From: Alisma plantago-aquatica | Lineage: Eukaryota; Streptophyta; Magnoliopsida; Alismatales; Alismataceae | NCBI GenBank assembly: GCA_963693085.1 | Contig: OY856410.1 | Span: 1,391,460,363 to 1,391,524,362, forward strand | Reading direction: 5' to 3' | Length of the DNA stretch: 64,000 nucleotides | Part shown: positions 25,234 through 36,346 of the stretch, one piece after another | How the letters are laid out: every line of letters begins with the position of its first letter | How positions within the stretch are numbered: position 1 is the stretch's first letter | Program-made: the position numbers and the translations under genes | The notes under the pieces: model-generated | What the model was told of the DNA's origin: nothing | Databases searched by the model: none | Seen by the model: only the letters and a program-made list of their open reading frames with translations

Positions 25234-25515
25234 TCATTGCATCCACTCAAGCTTTGAAGGCATTGTCTTTGATCTTCTTTGATTCCTTCTCCTCTTTCTT
25301 GTCATCTTCTTCTTGCTTGTCTAACCTTGTCTCATGAGCTTGAATGTTGACAATGATCTCCTCGGTAGGTAAGTCACCAAGACTTCTAACTTATTCAATT
25401 GAAGTCACCTTAGGTTCCCATCTCTTAGGAAGATACCTTAGGATCTTGGAGTTGATATTCCCTCTATCAAAGGTGTGGCCCAAGGCATCCAACATATTGA
25501 TAATGGTGTTGAGCC

Positions 25516-25939
25516 TTATGTACGTCTCAGAAACTCTTTCCTTCTTACCCATATTGAGTTCTCAAGCAGTCCATGGAGCATGTAGATCTTTGACTCTTTG
25601 ACTTGTTGTGTGTCTTCATAGGTACAACTTATTTCAAATCTCATGGGTTGTGTCCCAAGTTGAGATTCGATTGAACTCAGAGGGAGTGACGGTAGCATAG
25701 ATGATGCTTATCACCTTGGCATTGAGTTGCACCTTCTTGAGTGTAGATTCTTCCCAAGTAGCTACATCACCCGTCGGCTCCTTACACACAACAATCATCA
25801 CGTTCCACATGTCATTATTCATTCCTTGAAGGTAGAACTGCATCCACAATTTCCAATAAAGGTAATTAATGTCGTCAAAGACTGGAGATCTCATGGAGAA
25901 GCCTCCCTCTAGGTTGAGGGACTGAAGTAAGTCACCCAT
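25516..25939 (-). pseudogene. Sirevirus gag N-terminal part, broken
   Basis: The block begins at 25939 with MGDLLQSLNLEGGFSMRSP, then FDDINYLYWKLWMQFYLQ, a gag N-terminal signature of Ty1/copia elements, then WNVMIVVCKEP and AKVISIIYATVTPSEF. After a stop near 25634 a second frame continues with YEDTQQVKESKIYMLHG. This forms the particle-forming part of gag. It starts about 40 bp inside the 5' LTR, as expected. Confidence 0.85.
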
Positions 25940-25969
25940 ATCATGGGAGATGTGTCGAAGAAGATCATG

Positions 25970-25981
25970 GATATGATATCA
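25970..25981 (-). other. Degenerate primer-binding site of the Sirevirus
   Basis: The minus strand reads TGATATCATATC five bases inside the 5' LTR. It matches 9 of 12 positions of TGGTATCAGAGC, the initiator-Met tRNA complement used by most plant copia elements. Confidence 0.6.
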
Positions 25982-25986
25982 CTTTT

Positions 25987-27524
25987 TGGATCTTAGGGCT
26001 CTAGAGGGGGTGAATAGATCGACAAAACTTGCACAAGAAATGTTAGACATTCAATTTAATTCAACTAAGAACAATTACAAATAGTGAATTTGATGGCAAT
26101 CTAAACATGCATAGCAAGGATGTAAGAGATTGCAAAAAGCACTTGAACAAGCTCTTTTAGAGTGGTTCCACTCTTCAAACTAGGAGAGAGTCAGTCCACT
26201 ACCTAGAGAAGTCAAGCTCTAGGATTTCTTAACCATGTCTACTCCTTATATTTACCTATAAGAGTTACAACATATGACCTTTCTTTTCTGGGACTAGGAT
26301 ACTCAGCTTCCCTTTAAGGTCAAGGGAGCCAATAACCTTACAACCATGGTCTTACCTATCCAATAGCTAGTCTTCTACCTTACCAAGGTTTTACTCACTC
26401 TTGCAAGCAGTTGGATGCCTTCACCAAGGAGATCTCCTTCTTTCACCAAGTATTTTTCCTTGAAGTATTCACCCACTCAGCTACTTGGATCATCTATCTT
26501 TTCCTCCTCCATCACTCAAAGAATCTTCATGCACCTTCTTCTACAGCTTGAAGAAGCTTTCACCTTCTCCTTCACTTGGAGAAGCTGTCACCAACTTGAT
26601 CTTTAGGAAAGGGGTTGGGAAAAGAGAAGCTTTGAGAGCTTTATAATCATACAATGAGGTAGCACTCTCACACATGTCCTATATCACTCATAATTATGAA
26701 TTGAAGTGTAAATAAGAGAGATAAAGGGGCTCAAGTGGACTGGATGTACTCAACTGTAGAAAGGAGATTGAATAGCATGAAGGAGCAACCTTAGAATGAA
26801 CTCCAAGAGGTCCTATTCATAGCTGAGGGTGTCCACTAGAGAATAGGAACACTTATGAATGTTTTCTAACCATTTTGAGGGTTGTAACAGATACAAAATC
26901 AAATTTTGCAACTCTCCAATGGTTAGATTCACTTTTTCTTTATTTTTTGTACACTGCATTTGATCGAGTTTCAATAAAGATAACTTGACCGATCACAATA
27001 CCCGACAAAGTCAATTTAAACCATCGATCGATTTTGTTCTGGTGGAAACTCAATCGATCCACTTAAATTAGTTTTGGTTTGCAGAGGGATCAGTCAAGTT
27101 CTATGATTGTGCAACTCGATCGATTCAAAGTCATTCTCAAAATCCATTAAGGATCGGTCAAGTTTGTAACTTGACCGATGAATGGTCTGTAATGAATTTT
27201 TAAAAATGGCTTTTTCAAATGCATGTCCCTAATTTAGTGATCAAACATTCCAAATAGGTGTCCTTGGTTTTTTCTCATCTCACTTACAAGTCATACCATC
27301 AATACAAATCAATACAAAAATTATCTTAAGTGATTTGGAGTGTTTTCAAGAACATGCATTTGCATTGCTTTTGACTTGAACTAAATAGTTAGGGCTTTAT
27401 CGATTTGATCCTTTTCATGTACCTAATGCCTCAAATCCATCTCAAACAAACAAATTGCATGCATATAAATGGAATGGTTAAGTCATTATGAAAATATTGA
27501 CAATGTATAACACTTAGGTCAACA
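25987..27524 (-). repeat. Sirevirus 5' LTR
   Basis: It matches 16434-17951 and differs by scattered substitutions and small indels. Minus-strand ends are TGTTGACC and AAGATCCA. Confidence 0.9.
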
Positions 27525-27532
27525 TTTTCTAT

Positions 27533-28142
27533 ATTCAAATTTGGTATTTTTATTATAGTTTGAATGTATCATTTTTACTCTTCTTTTGCAATCATTACTT
27601 GATTTGCATAAAGTAAATGTGTTACCCTTGTGTTTGGGGGGAAAATGTCATGCAATTCTTGTAGAACAAAATTATCTTCATATCTAGATTTATTTCTTGT
27701 TAATTTTTCATGTTTTGGGAGAATGTATGTATATGTCCTAGATTAGACAACTATGTAGATATATCACTCTAGGGATGCTAGTGTTGATACAAGGCTATAC
27801 TACGTAGCCATATTTCAATTATGACTACCATTCTATCTAAATTATCTATGATGAATCTACTTGATTTGATTTTTGATAAGTTGTACACAAAAACTTATAA
27901 TGAGAAACTTGAATCTGTAGTAAAACTCAAAACACATACAACTAAGAAAAAATTTATTTGATATTTTACAACATATGCTTTACTATGTTAATGTTAACCA
28001 CTTATAACGAATGCATTAATTGTAATAAATTTCCGTAAGGTTAATTAGTTGATTGGAACTTATGAAATCATAAGACATCCTAGAAACAAAAGTTTGAAAT
28101 TAAGCATTGACATATTTTTGTAAGGAATATTGATGAACCAAC

Positions 28143-28185
<43 letters not shown>

Positions 28186-29897
28186 ATATTAGAATCATGT
28201 GGATTTTGCCTCGGGTCCAGCATTGAGTATGCCAAATATAGATTAAAAAGGGGATCAAATGTTGTAATCTCTCCTAGTGAATTCCCACATATTAGTTATG
28301 TCCCAAAAAAAATGCCTATTTGGAGCATTTTTCATGAGTTTTATACGTCTGTTATCAATTTAATGGAAACAAATTGGGCCATGTTGCTGATAGAAGCCCA
28401 AGATAGAATCCATTATCTAATCTACAAAATCCCAATAAATTGACCATTGTTATATATTCTAAAAGTCGCATTATAAACTCCCTCCACCAGGAGCCTTACT
28501 ATATGTATCCTTTATATTTTTATTTTTGCCAACAACCCAACTCTACACCTCTTTTCAACAACACCCCATTATAATTTTTCTCACAACACCACAACTCTAC
28601 TTTAAAAACAATTTTCCATCTATATAAATTTCAAATCCCTCAATTCTAAGCAACACAATTCCTTAGTCATGTCAGTGTCTAGTTCATATCAATGTTTTAA
28701 ACTTCATCTCTTTTTCTCTATCAGGAGCTTCACATTCTCATCCTTACTGAAGTGAAGAAACTCGAGGCAATTATATATGGTTCAGATGAGAACCATGGTA
28801 GTTTATAGATTGTAGACAAGGACTTCTTAGCATTCATCCACTCCTAGAATGGTAATCCTAAAGAAACACAAGTTTTGAAATAAATTATCACAAGATTAAA
28901 ATTGATTATTGTATGTATCAATTTTGGATGGGCCTATATTTCCCTCCCAAGGACTACTATGCCTCCTGCCAATCTGGACCTATAGAAGGAAAAGAATGAA
29001 ACATATGCATTTTCCATTTCCCTCTTTTCCCTACAATAAATCATGAACTGTCTTATGTCCTTGAGCCCAATGAATATTATTTCCTCCTCTGCTCTGCCTT
29101 CCACTAAGTGAAGCAATCTCTCAGCTAGTTAGAAAAAAATTGCTTCCTCGTGATCATACTCTTCCTTCCTTTTTACTCCTATCCCCTACCCTATCTCAAC
29201 CTCCTCTTCCATGTTCCTGAACCCCAAATGAATCTCCGCAATCCCATCCCCAAATCGCAGCCCCAAAATTGTCGAGTGGCTTCACCCAACTTCACATCTC
29301 CTTACGCCCCTCTTCGCACATTAGACGTTGGTTGTTCATCATCATTGAACAAATTAAGTTTATGGAGGACAATACGTTCACCAAATGGAGGGGCAGAAAG
29401 CTCAGTTCTACATGTTCCTACAATCCCTTATTCACACGTCACGCACTGGCTATCCGTCATCGCTGCACAAAGCTTGCAAGGGAGCAACACGTTTGGAATC
29501 TAGAGGAACAACACTTTCTCCTATGGAGGAGCAACGACTTGTAGGGAACAAGAACAAACATTATGGTGGATAAGTTGGTATAAATTCCAGTGAAGAAACC
29601 AAAGAGCTGCTAGGCCCTATTTCCTTTTCTTCTTTCTTCTTCCTTGGCTTCTATCTTTCCATCGCATATACAACAATAAATGGGAAAGGTGGTGGCTAGC
29701 TAATTGTTAGTTGTGTTCATCCGCACGTACATGAGGGAGGCCACAGGTATTAACCCCCTTTGGTTGTCATGCCTTACCCTAATGGGCTTTTCCCATATTA
29801 GGTAGGATAACAAGGGTAGTTGGCCCAACATTTCACATACACTCTGAAAGTGAGATTATAAGAATATTTTTATTTTAATGTGGTGAATTCCATACAA
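27533..29897. other. No gene seen; AT-rich spacer with an (AT)n tract
   Basis: About 2.3 kb without recognisable domains. It holds an uninterrupted AT dinucleotide run at about 28147-28182. Open frames at 28183-28443 and 29150-29573 have no familiar motif, low coding character, and are most likely chance. Confidence 0.5.
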
Positions 29898-29913
29898 AGT
29901 GTCTACAGTTGGA

Positions 29914-30530
29914 TGCGGAGGTTTTTGTTGTACAAGTCTTACACTGGAAAGACAAAGCAAGGGTTGTGGAAGGCAGTCTGTGGAACTTTGAGAATCGGAT
30001 ACTATTAATCAAGGAGGTGGAGGACGGCGATCTTCTCGGATAGATTGTGTTCAACGAGGCACTATTCTGGATCAGGATCTACGGAATTCCCCTCGACTAC
30101 AGGGCAGAAGGTGCAGTGAAGGCCATTGTGGCTAGGCTGGGGAGAGTCGAGCAGGTGGACTTAGAAGAATTTGGGTGGGACTCCTCATCGAGAGTCTGGG
30201 TAGCACTGGAGGTGCATCGTCCTCTCAAGAGTCTTAAAACTGCAGGACAAGAAAGGGCAGATATTCAACCTAGAAGTAAAGTACGAATGACTTCCACATC
30301 TCTGCTATCTATGCGGGAGGCTTGGGCATCTGGACAGGGATTGCGAGCACGGGGAGGAGTCTGACGATCAGCAGTGGGGTTGGGGGGCTTGGCTGAAGGC
30401 TTCACCGCGGAAGCCGCGCATGACGGCGACTAAAGAGGTGTATGGGGCAAGTACGACGAAGAAAAGACTTGAGTTTTGTACCAAACCAATCCGTCGGGTG
30501 GGAGTTGGTTAGAGCGATGTTATGGTAGGA
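29914..30530 (+). pseudogene. LINE ORF1 fragment: DUF4283-like domain and CCHC zinc knuckle
   Basis: The reading starts with DAEVFVVQVLHWKDKARVVE and GSLWNFENRILLIKEVE, a DUF4283-type RNA-binding domain common in plant LINE ORF1, then after a TAG at about 30041 NEALFWIRIYGIPLDYR and the RVEQVDLEEF region. A one-base shift near 30235 moves to frame 3, where LPHLCYLCGRLGHLDRDC forms a CX2CX4HX4C knuckle. ORF1 proteins bind LINE RNA. The rest of ORF1 lies across the Athila-like insertion. Confidence 0.82.
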
Positions 30531-30539
30531 AAGGAGGGG

Positions 30540-30544
30540 ATGAG
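30540..30544 (+). other. Target site duplication ATGAG (left) of the Athila-like element
   Basis: ATGAG directly precedes the LTR start TGATAACACC and is repeated exactly at 42221-42225 after the 3' LTR. Confidence 0.92.
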
Positions 30545-32342
30545 TGATAACACCAATTTTTGTGATAATTTTGGCCTTTATTCTGTTATCAAAACAGCCC
30601 TTTTCTGCTATTTTCCTCTCTTTTATATGCACTTTCACAATAAATGGCCGGGCTACGCTCTTAATCAAATATCTTCATCTCTTGCAGAGTTTTTCCTCCA
30701 TTTTGACAAAATAAGGCCATCCCGGCCCACAAATAAGTCCAAGTCTGTTTCGGCCTTCCTGACACCCGATACGACCCCTGCCCGATAAGGGGGAGCGACA
30801 CCATGACGCACGACAAAGGTATGTCGCTCCAGAAGAAACTGACGGACGACACACCCTTTACCCGATAGGGAGCCGATCTCGCTCGGCAGCCAAGGCTTGT
30901 CGGGCGACACAGCCACCCACCAGCAGGCGTGTCGCCCGCCACGTGATCGATTAGCTGACACTCCTGAGCCGAGCGATACGAGTATCGGCCGTCCACCGAC
31001 CCGCAAATAAGGAGGACACGTGGCGCTTTGAGCACCATCAGTTCCCCCACTCGCCGACTATAAATAAGAGCTACAGGAAGCCGAAAAGACAGTTCGGACA
31101 GTGGGGAACTTGAGCTATCTTCGAGGAGAATCGCGAGAGCAGACGTATCGTGCCCCAGTACTCGTACCGGGCGACACTAGGTGAGCTCTTCCTCATCCTG
31201 AGAGGGAGGGGACTGGTTCACCTAGGACTGTATCGGGCGACACTGAGGGTTGATATCGGCCAATGTAGATATGCGACACGAGTGCCCGACACCCATGCCC
31301 GACAGTAGAACATGTAGCTCCATGCCCGACACAATATCGAACCAGATACGCTTCACCCGTCTTATGTGCCGCCCGAGAGGGTCCATCGCCCGACATGAGC
31401 GTATCGGCCAGGATCCTTGAGCGATACAGTTTCCCGTCAGGCGTGCCGCTCGAGAGGGTGTGCCGCCCGACACGGCTGTATCGGGCTAGGCCGCTGACCG
31501 ATATCGGGCTGGAGAGCCGTAGTAGTCTGTCGTCCTTCTACATCAAGAAGGCGACACCTATCTTTATTTTCTGTCATTTAATCCTTTACTTATGCATTGT
31601 AATTAAGACCCTTTATTTGTCCATGGAAATAGAAGAGCTTAATTACTTGCTGCTCTATGCTTGGTACAATCTGTTGGATGACTGCTATGTTTGATATCTG
31701 AACTCTAGCTTGCATGTTTGGATCGCGTTTCGCTTAGAAACCGAATCGCGTTTTCCCGTCGCAACAACTTCGAGAGTTGTGTTGTGGCTCTAGTGTTTGG
31801 TCCGATTCTGGAGTATGAGAGTGCCTGGAACGGAGTCGTTTCAGTAACATTCCACTCTAACTTTGAGCCCAGCAACCTCGAGAGGGGTGTCGAGGCTTGG
31901 TTAGAGGTACCCGCTCTGAGAGGAGGGGTGCAGGATGTTACCGGTGCTGCTTGTTATGTTGTAGTCTTATCCTTCGTACCTTGATCTAGCCCTAGTTTTA
32001 TCCTTCTGTTTCTGTTGCAAGAAAACCTCTAAAAATTGCTAAATGACTAAAACCTTAAATCTTTCTAGTAACTCCACTTGGAGATAGTTTTCTTGTTTTG
32101 TTCGTGACACCTTACTGCTTCCCTTCTGGGGAATTTATCATCTCTTTATACCTGCCAGAGTGTAGCGTGTCGATTCTGGGTTCTCAACACTACCACCCTT
32201 GTCCCTGTGTTCGACCCCGTATATCTACTTCGACCCCGTAAACAAAGTTGCGGGGGCCTAGAAGGATTCGGGTTTATAAATGTAAAAGCTCGACTACCTC
32301 AAATCCGCCTCCAATTTTAACACGCGCGATTTAGGCCGGTCA
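30545..32342 (+). repeat. 5' LTR of the Athila-like element
   Basis: 1798 bp. A TATAAATA box is at 31059-31066. Upstream and downstream are many copies of CCCGATAC / TATCGGGCGACAC in direct and inverted orientation (30,760-31,500). It carries a ~20-bp internal duplication of TCGACCCCGTA near 32,215-32,245 that the other LTR lacks. Confidence 0.92.
31059..31066 (+). promoter_or_regulatory. TATA box of the Athila-like 5' LTR
   Basis: TATAAATA in CGACTATAAATAAGAGC, conserved in the 3' LTR at 40956-40963. It is the likely core promoter for the genomic transcript. Confidence 0.6.
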
Positions 32343-32348
32343 ACTTTT

Positions 32349-32366
32349 TGGCGTCGTTGCCGGGGA
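32349..32366 (+). other. Primer-binding site (Asp-tRNA type)
   Basis: TGGCGTCGTTGCCGGGGA, six bases after the 5' LTR. It differs at one position from the TGGCGCCGTTGCCGGGGA known for Athila/Tat elements. Confidence 0.85.
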
Positions 32367-32610
32367 CAAGGCAAAATGACACTGTTGACGAATCCGAATC
32401 CACTAACTACACTCATGTGCTTCAAGCTTAGAAATGAGCTTGACAGCATTCTTTTTCTTTTCCTTCTTTGTTATCCTTTGCCTAAACCAAATAATTCTAT
32501 TTTTTTAACTTGATTTTTTGTGCCATTTTCAGGAACTCTGAAGGACAGATCATTGTTCCACCAAGCTCCGACACCATTCAACTGTTCGACCAAGCACAAT
32601 CATCGACATC

Positions 32611-34233
32611 ATGCCTCCCCGTGTCGACCCGCAACTCTCTGAAGGGGAACAGCAGGGAAGGCCTAGGAATGAATCTCCTCCGCCAAGTGGCAACGATCGC
32701 TATGACGGCAATGACCGGCATGAAGATCAGGAATCGGAGCACTCTGAAGAAGGCCACCCCCATGTTAGGCGTCGCCACTGTCAGTGACACAGGCGACACC
32801 AGGGCCAAGAATAGCATCGCAAGGCTAGAGACAGCGACGACTCCGAAGAGGAGGAGAAGACGTTGAGAGAGTTGGCATCCACAAAAGCCAACAACTCCAG
32901 ATGTCCCGTCATCACCCCGCGGTTCAACGCGGAAAATTTTGAGCTTAAGCTGTCCGTGATCTCTATGATTCAAAACAAAAGCTTCAGGGGGAGTTAGAAA
33001 AGCGACAATCCCTACCACCATCTCGATGCATTCAAAAACATATGTGATACGATAAAGATGCGGGGGGTCCCTCAAGAGGTTATCTACTGTAAGGGCTTCA
33101 TCTTCTCCCTAGAAGACAAGGCCCTGTCCTGGTATCTTGGGTTACCCCATCAATCTTTGAATGGATGGGGAGCTTTGGCCGATGCATTCGTAAACAAGTT
33201 CTACCCCACCGAAAGAACGGTCAGAAATAGGTAGAAAATAACATCCTTCATGCAAAAGCCGAGTGAAAGCCTCCATGATGCCTGGGAGCGGTTCCAGGAG
33301 TATTAGAGGGATTTCCCCCATCATAATTACAAGAAGGGCTTCCTCGTCACCACCTTCTATAATGGCCTGACTCCCGATGAAAGGGTGTCACTAAATGTGG
33401 CAGCAGGCAGTGACTTCCTCGGGAAGAAACCAAGCAAGTCTGAAAAGATCATCAAGAATATGGCCGAGCTGATGGCCGGCGCTGACTTTGATCGATCTGA
33501 CAGAGGACAAGTCAAGAAGGGCAGTGAAGCGTCTACCCTTGAGTCTAAGGCACTGGAGTCCATCACCTCGAAGATATAGAGAATCGCCACTGATGTTAAA
33601 CAACTACGAGAAGCTGGTGGGAAAGGTAACAAGTCGGTCGAGAAGGTGATGAAATGTGTTACATGCGGCAAAGGAGGACATGGGGTAGACAACTGCGTTT
33701 ACACCCGACCGGACGCAGACAGTGATTCTGACTCGGAAGACGAACATACCGAAAATGTCTCCTTTGTGAACTTCAAAAGGCCAGATCATCCCGGGTTTAA
33801 CTACGGCAACAAAGATGCAGCTGAGAATTCTCACCAGCTGCATGCTACATCTAAGCCAATACAAGTTTTTGAGAAGAGAGGGGGGTCTGGTCAATATACC
33901 AAGAATAGTCAGTTCCAGTCAGCGAAAGGAAACTTTCAGGAACAAGGTAAATATCAAGGGCCGAACAAAGATCATGACAAGGGCTCGAGCCAATCAGACG
34001 TAATTGGCTAGCTTTTCGACTTCGCAAAGAAGCAGGACACGATTAATAACCAGCTAGCGCAGAGTGCGCTATCAAATTTGGGTGTTTTGAACTCATTGCA
34101 GGTCCAGCTGGCAGATATGCAGACGCATCAATGCCAAATTGATCAGCAATTAGCTCAAATAGCCGAATTAATGAAGAATCCTTCTGGCAGAATACCGTCC
34201 AACACCGAGGCTGCCAAGAAGCCAGGGATGTGA
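32611..34233 (+). pseudogene. Athila-like gag, broken by in-frame stops
   Basis: One frame (frame 1) runs from ATG 32611 (MPPRVDPQLSEGEQQGRP) to TGA 34231, 540 codons, with about seven internal stops (near 32784, 32812, 32995, 33232, 33304, 33577 and 34009). The order is an acidic, charged N-terminus, then the retrotransposon gag domain (VISMIQNKSF, DNPYHHLDAFKNICDTIK, GVPQEVIYCKGFIFSLEDKA, LSWYLGLP, FVNKFYPTERT), then a zinc knuckle CVTCGKGGHGVDNC near 33,658, and a Gln-rich tail. The stops change TGG, CGA, CAG or GAG-type codons and fit C-to-T decay. It would form the particle that packages RNA. The frame itself has no shifts, which suggests decay by point mutation. Confidence 0.88.
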
Positions 34234-35443
34234 TCAAGAGAAGAAGGGATGGAGTTGCAAGAGATGGACGATACTAAAGGCTAGAGGATGAAAAAGCTGG
34301 AACCGTCAAGCTGGAGATGAAAAACTACAACGCTTCTCGGGAGGCAACCCGAGCTATTTTTAAATTCCTAGTATAGGGCACATTTACTTTCAAGAAAAAT
34401 GAACATTATGAACATTATGGCATGTAATAAGGCCAGAGTCAGCGCATGCGCCACATGCGCTGACCCTTATGGGTCACCGCCTTAGTTTTATAAACCGGGA
34501 TGGGTAATACCATCTGAGGCCGGGATCTCAGTCTTCGGCCAATGATGTTTTACTCATCAGCCGAAGTTTAAACTGCTTTGTTTTCATGATGTAACGGAAG
34601 CAACCCAACCGAAGCTATGAATGTGCCCATATCGGGCAGTGGAATTTTGGGCATCGCAAGGGTCGTGACGGATTACACGCCTAGACGGCATGCACTGTGA
34701 CCGTCGTGTCAAAGGACTGATCACCCTTAGGCCAACAGATGGACTTGCCCGTCTTATGAGTTGCCCTAATGGCTGACAACCACCCCGGTTTTACCTGTTT
34801 CACCCCGGTTGAGTTTGCTATATAAGGGGGGGCGAGTTTTTACCATGTCGGGCTCCTTGCCTTACTATTCTCACGCTCCCGTACTGTTCTAAGACCTTGT
34901 GTTTTTGCTCCTGCATCGCGCAAGTTTGCCCTGCTCTCGTGTAGTGTGAAAGTTCAGGAAGGTAACGCCCGACAGACCCTATCTCCTGACACGTTCCTTT
35001 CTTTAAACATGAATCTTATCGGTCTTACGGGTCCTTTGCTGAGCATGCCTTGTATCACCCAATATGGATGTCGGGAAACATACCTTTAGTTCACGTTTGC
35101 CCGATACGCCATATCGGGCGACACGTTTGTCTTTTGTGACGTCATGACGGACAGTCGATCTTTGGCGACCGTATCGCCCGGTACATCTGTGTCGGGCAAT
35201 GTGTTGTGCCGCGCTGCTCTCCTCGTATCGCCCGATCTCGCATCAGCTCGAGTTTTCTTTTGATGGGCGGTACCCACCTCTAGTACCGGGCACAAGGCTT
35301 CACCCCTGAAACAATTATGTCGCCCGATACAGGGTGTGGATCATTTCTATATCAGGACATACCTTTTTGAGCATTCAAGTTCGACTTCTTCAAAACATCG
35401 AGATATCAAAATTTAACAACGGTTTTGTTTGTTAATTAACTGA
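34234..35443 (+). promoter_or_regulatory. Non-coding region between gag and the second ORF, with TATA-like box
   Basis: No coding domain. A TATATAAGG box lies at 34819-34827, about 620 bp before the second ORF. Downstream is TGACGTCATGACG (35137-35149), which has a palindromic TGACGTCA and a further TGACG, resembling bZIP-type sites. The stretch 35,090-35,340 repeats the CCCGATAC / TATCGGGCGACAC motifs found in the LTRs. This looks like an internal promoter and leader for a separate transcript of the second ORF. Inference only. Confidence 0.45.
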
Positions 35444-36346
35444 ATGGCATGCATCAAGAAAACTGTTGTCCGTGTCGACGAGCAAGGCAGGAGGGTCTAC
35501 CCCGAGACATCAGCTGGAGTACCCACTGCCGGGCAGAAATGCCCAAATCCGGAAGCAACTGGACCGTCAACGGCGGAAAAGAGAACGAGGACAGGTGAGA
35601 TGGCGACACCACCCTCAGCAACGACAAGGAATACACCCCAGGAACCCTTGGAATACACCCCAGGAAGGTTCCTGCCAAGGGACGACAAGCATGCACGCCG
35701 TCATGCTGAGCTGTCAACCAAGCTCTACAGGCCGAGCAGGTTCTGCCATCGGTCTTATTTCGTGGAGCTATGCATATTTGAAAGATTGAAGGGCGTCCTC
35801 GCCGCGGCTGGATTGAAGAAGATCTTCCTCGGTCGGTCTTCCTCCTACACTGAGCTCACAAAAGAGTTCATGTCGTCTCTCCGCCGAGTAAAGAATTCTA
35901 CAGCTGAAAAGAAAGAATACGGCGGAGCTGATAGACTCCAAGCCAGGTTGTACAACTCGAAGTACGCAATCTCCGAGAAGCTTCTGAACAAGATCTTCTC
36001 TTCCAGCGAGGAGGAGGAAGATTTGATGAATAACGGTGAGACAATCACCGAAGGAGACGGGTTCAACCCCGTGGAGCTCTGGAATAAGCTGACCGGTGAG
36101 TCATCCTTTAAGCCGGGAGTCAAAGTGGTGGTGATGCACTCATGTTTCTGGAGAATCATACACAAGTTGGTGGCATGCCTACTGTTTAGCAAAAACGAGT
36201 CCAGCAACATTTACACAGAAGAACTCCACGTCATATGGCACATGATGGAGGGAAGAGTGATAAACCTCAGACGGTTCCTGCTGAACAGGCCACACCCAAT
36301 AAGGGATGCCACCAAAGAATATTGCATGGGGGCATCGTTAACCTAA
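35444..36346 (+). pseudogene. Second ORF of the Athila-like element, N-terminal part
   Basis: A 300-codon open frame starting MACIKKTVVRVDEQGRR. Residues 1-75 are polar and probably disordered; residues ~80-250 contain YRPSRFCHRSYFVELCIFER, LKKIFLGRSSSYTELTKEF, and HSCFWRIIHKLVACLLFSK, followed by HVIWHMMEGRVINLRRFLLN. This resembles proteins annotated as Arabidopsis retrotransposon ORF-1 (Athila) or putative plant transposon protein, judged by eye. A one-base change in the GGGGG run near 36327 shifts the frame, so the frame ends early here while the matching continuation runs in frame 1. Start chosen as the first ATG of the open frame. No membrane anchor is evident. Confidence 0.7.

Larger units (their letters stand above)
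16434..27524 (-). mobile_element. Complete Sirevirus-type Ty1/copia retrotransposon (decayed)
   Basis: Two similar LTRs (16434-17951 and 25987-27524) bracket a minus-strand interior with gag, protease, integrase, RT, RNase H and an extra 3' ORF. On the minus strand the LTR runs from TGTTGACCTAAGTG to AAGATCCA. The polypurine tract and a degenerate initiator-Met primer site are in place. An 8-bp direct repeat, TTTTCTAT, flanks the element (16426-16433 and 27525-27532). LTR copies show scattered differences and indels, and every gene has several stops or shifts, so the insertion is old. The Sirevirus call rests on gene order, LTR start, polypurine tract and the extra ORF after pol. Confidence 0.88.

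Noticed and set aside
28183..28443. 86-codon open frame after the AT repeat as a host gene
   Set aside because: No recognisable motif, AT-rich context, no splice or flanking coding support.
29150..29573. Overlapping open frames of 117, 91 and 62 codons as a host gene
   Set aside because: They overlap in three frames with no family likeness and low-complexity Pro/Ser composition; likely chance.
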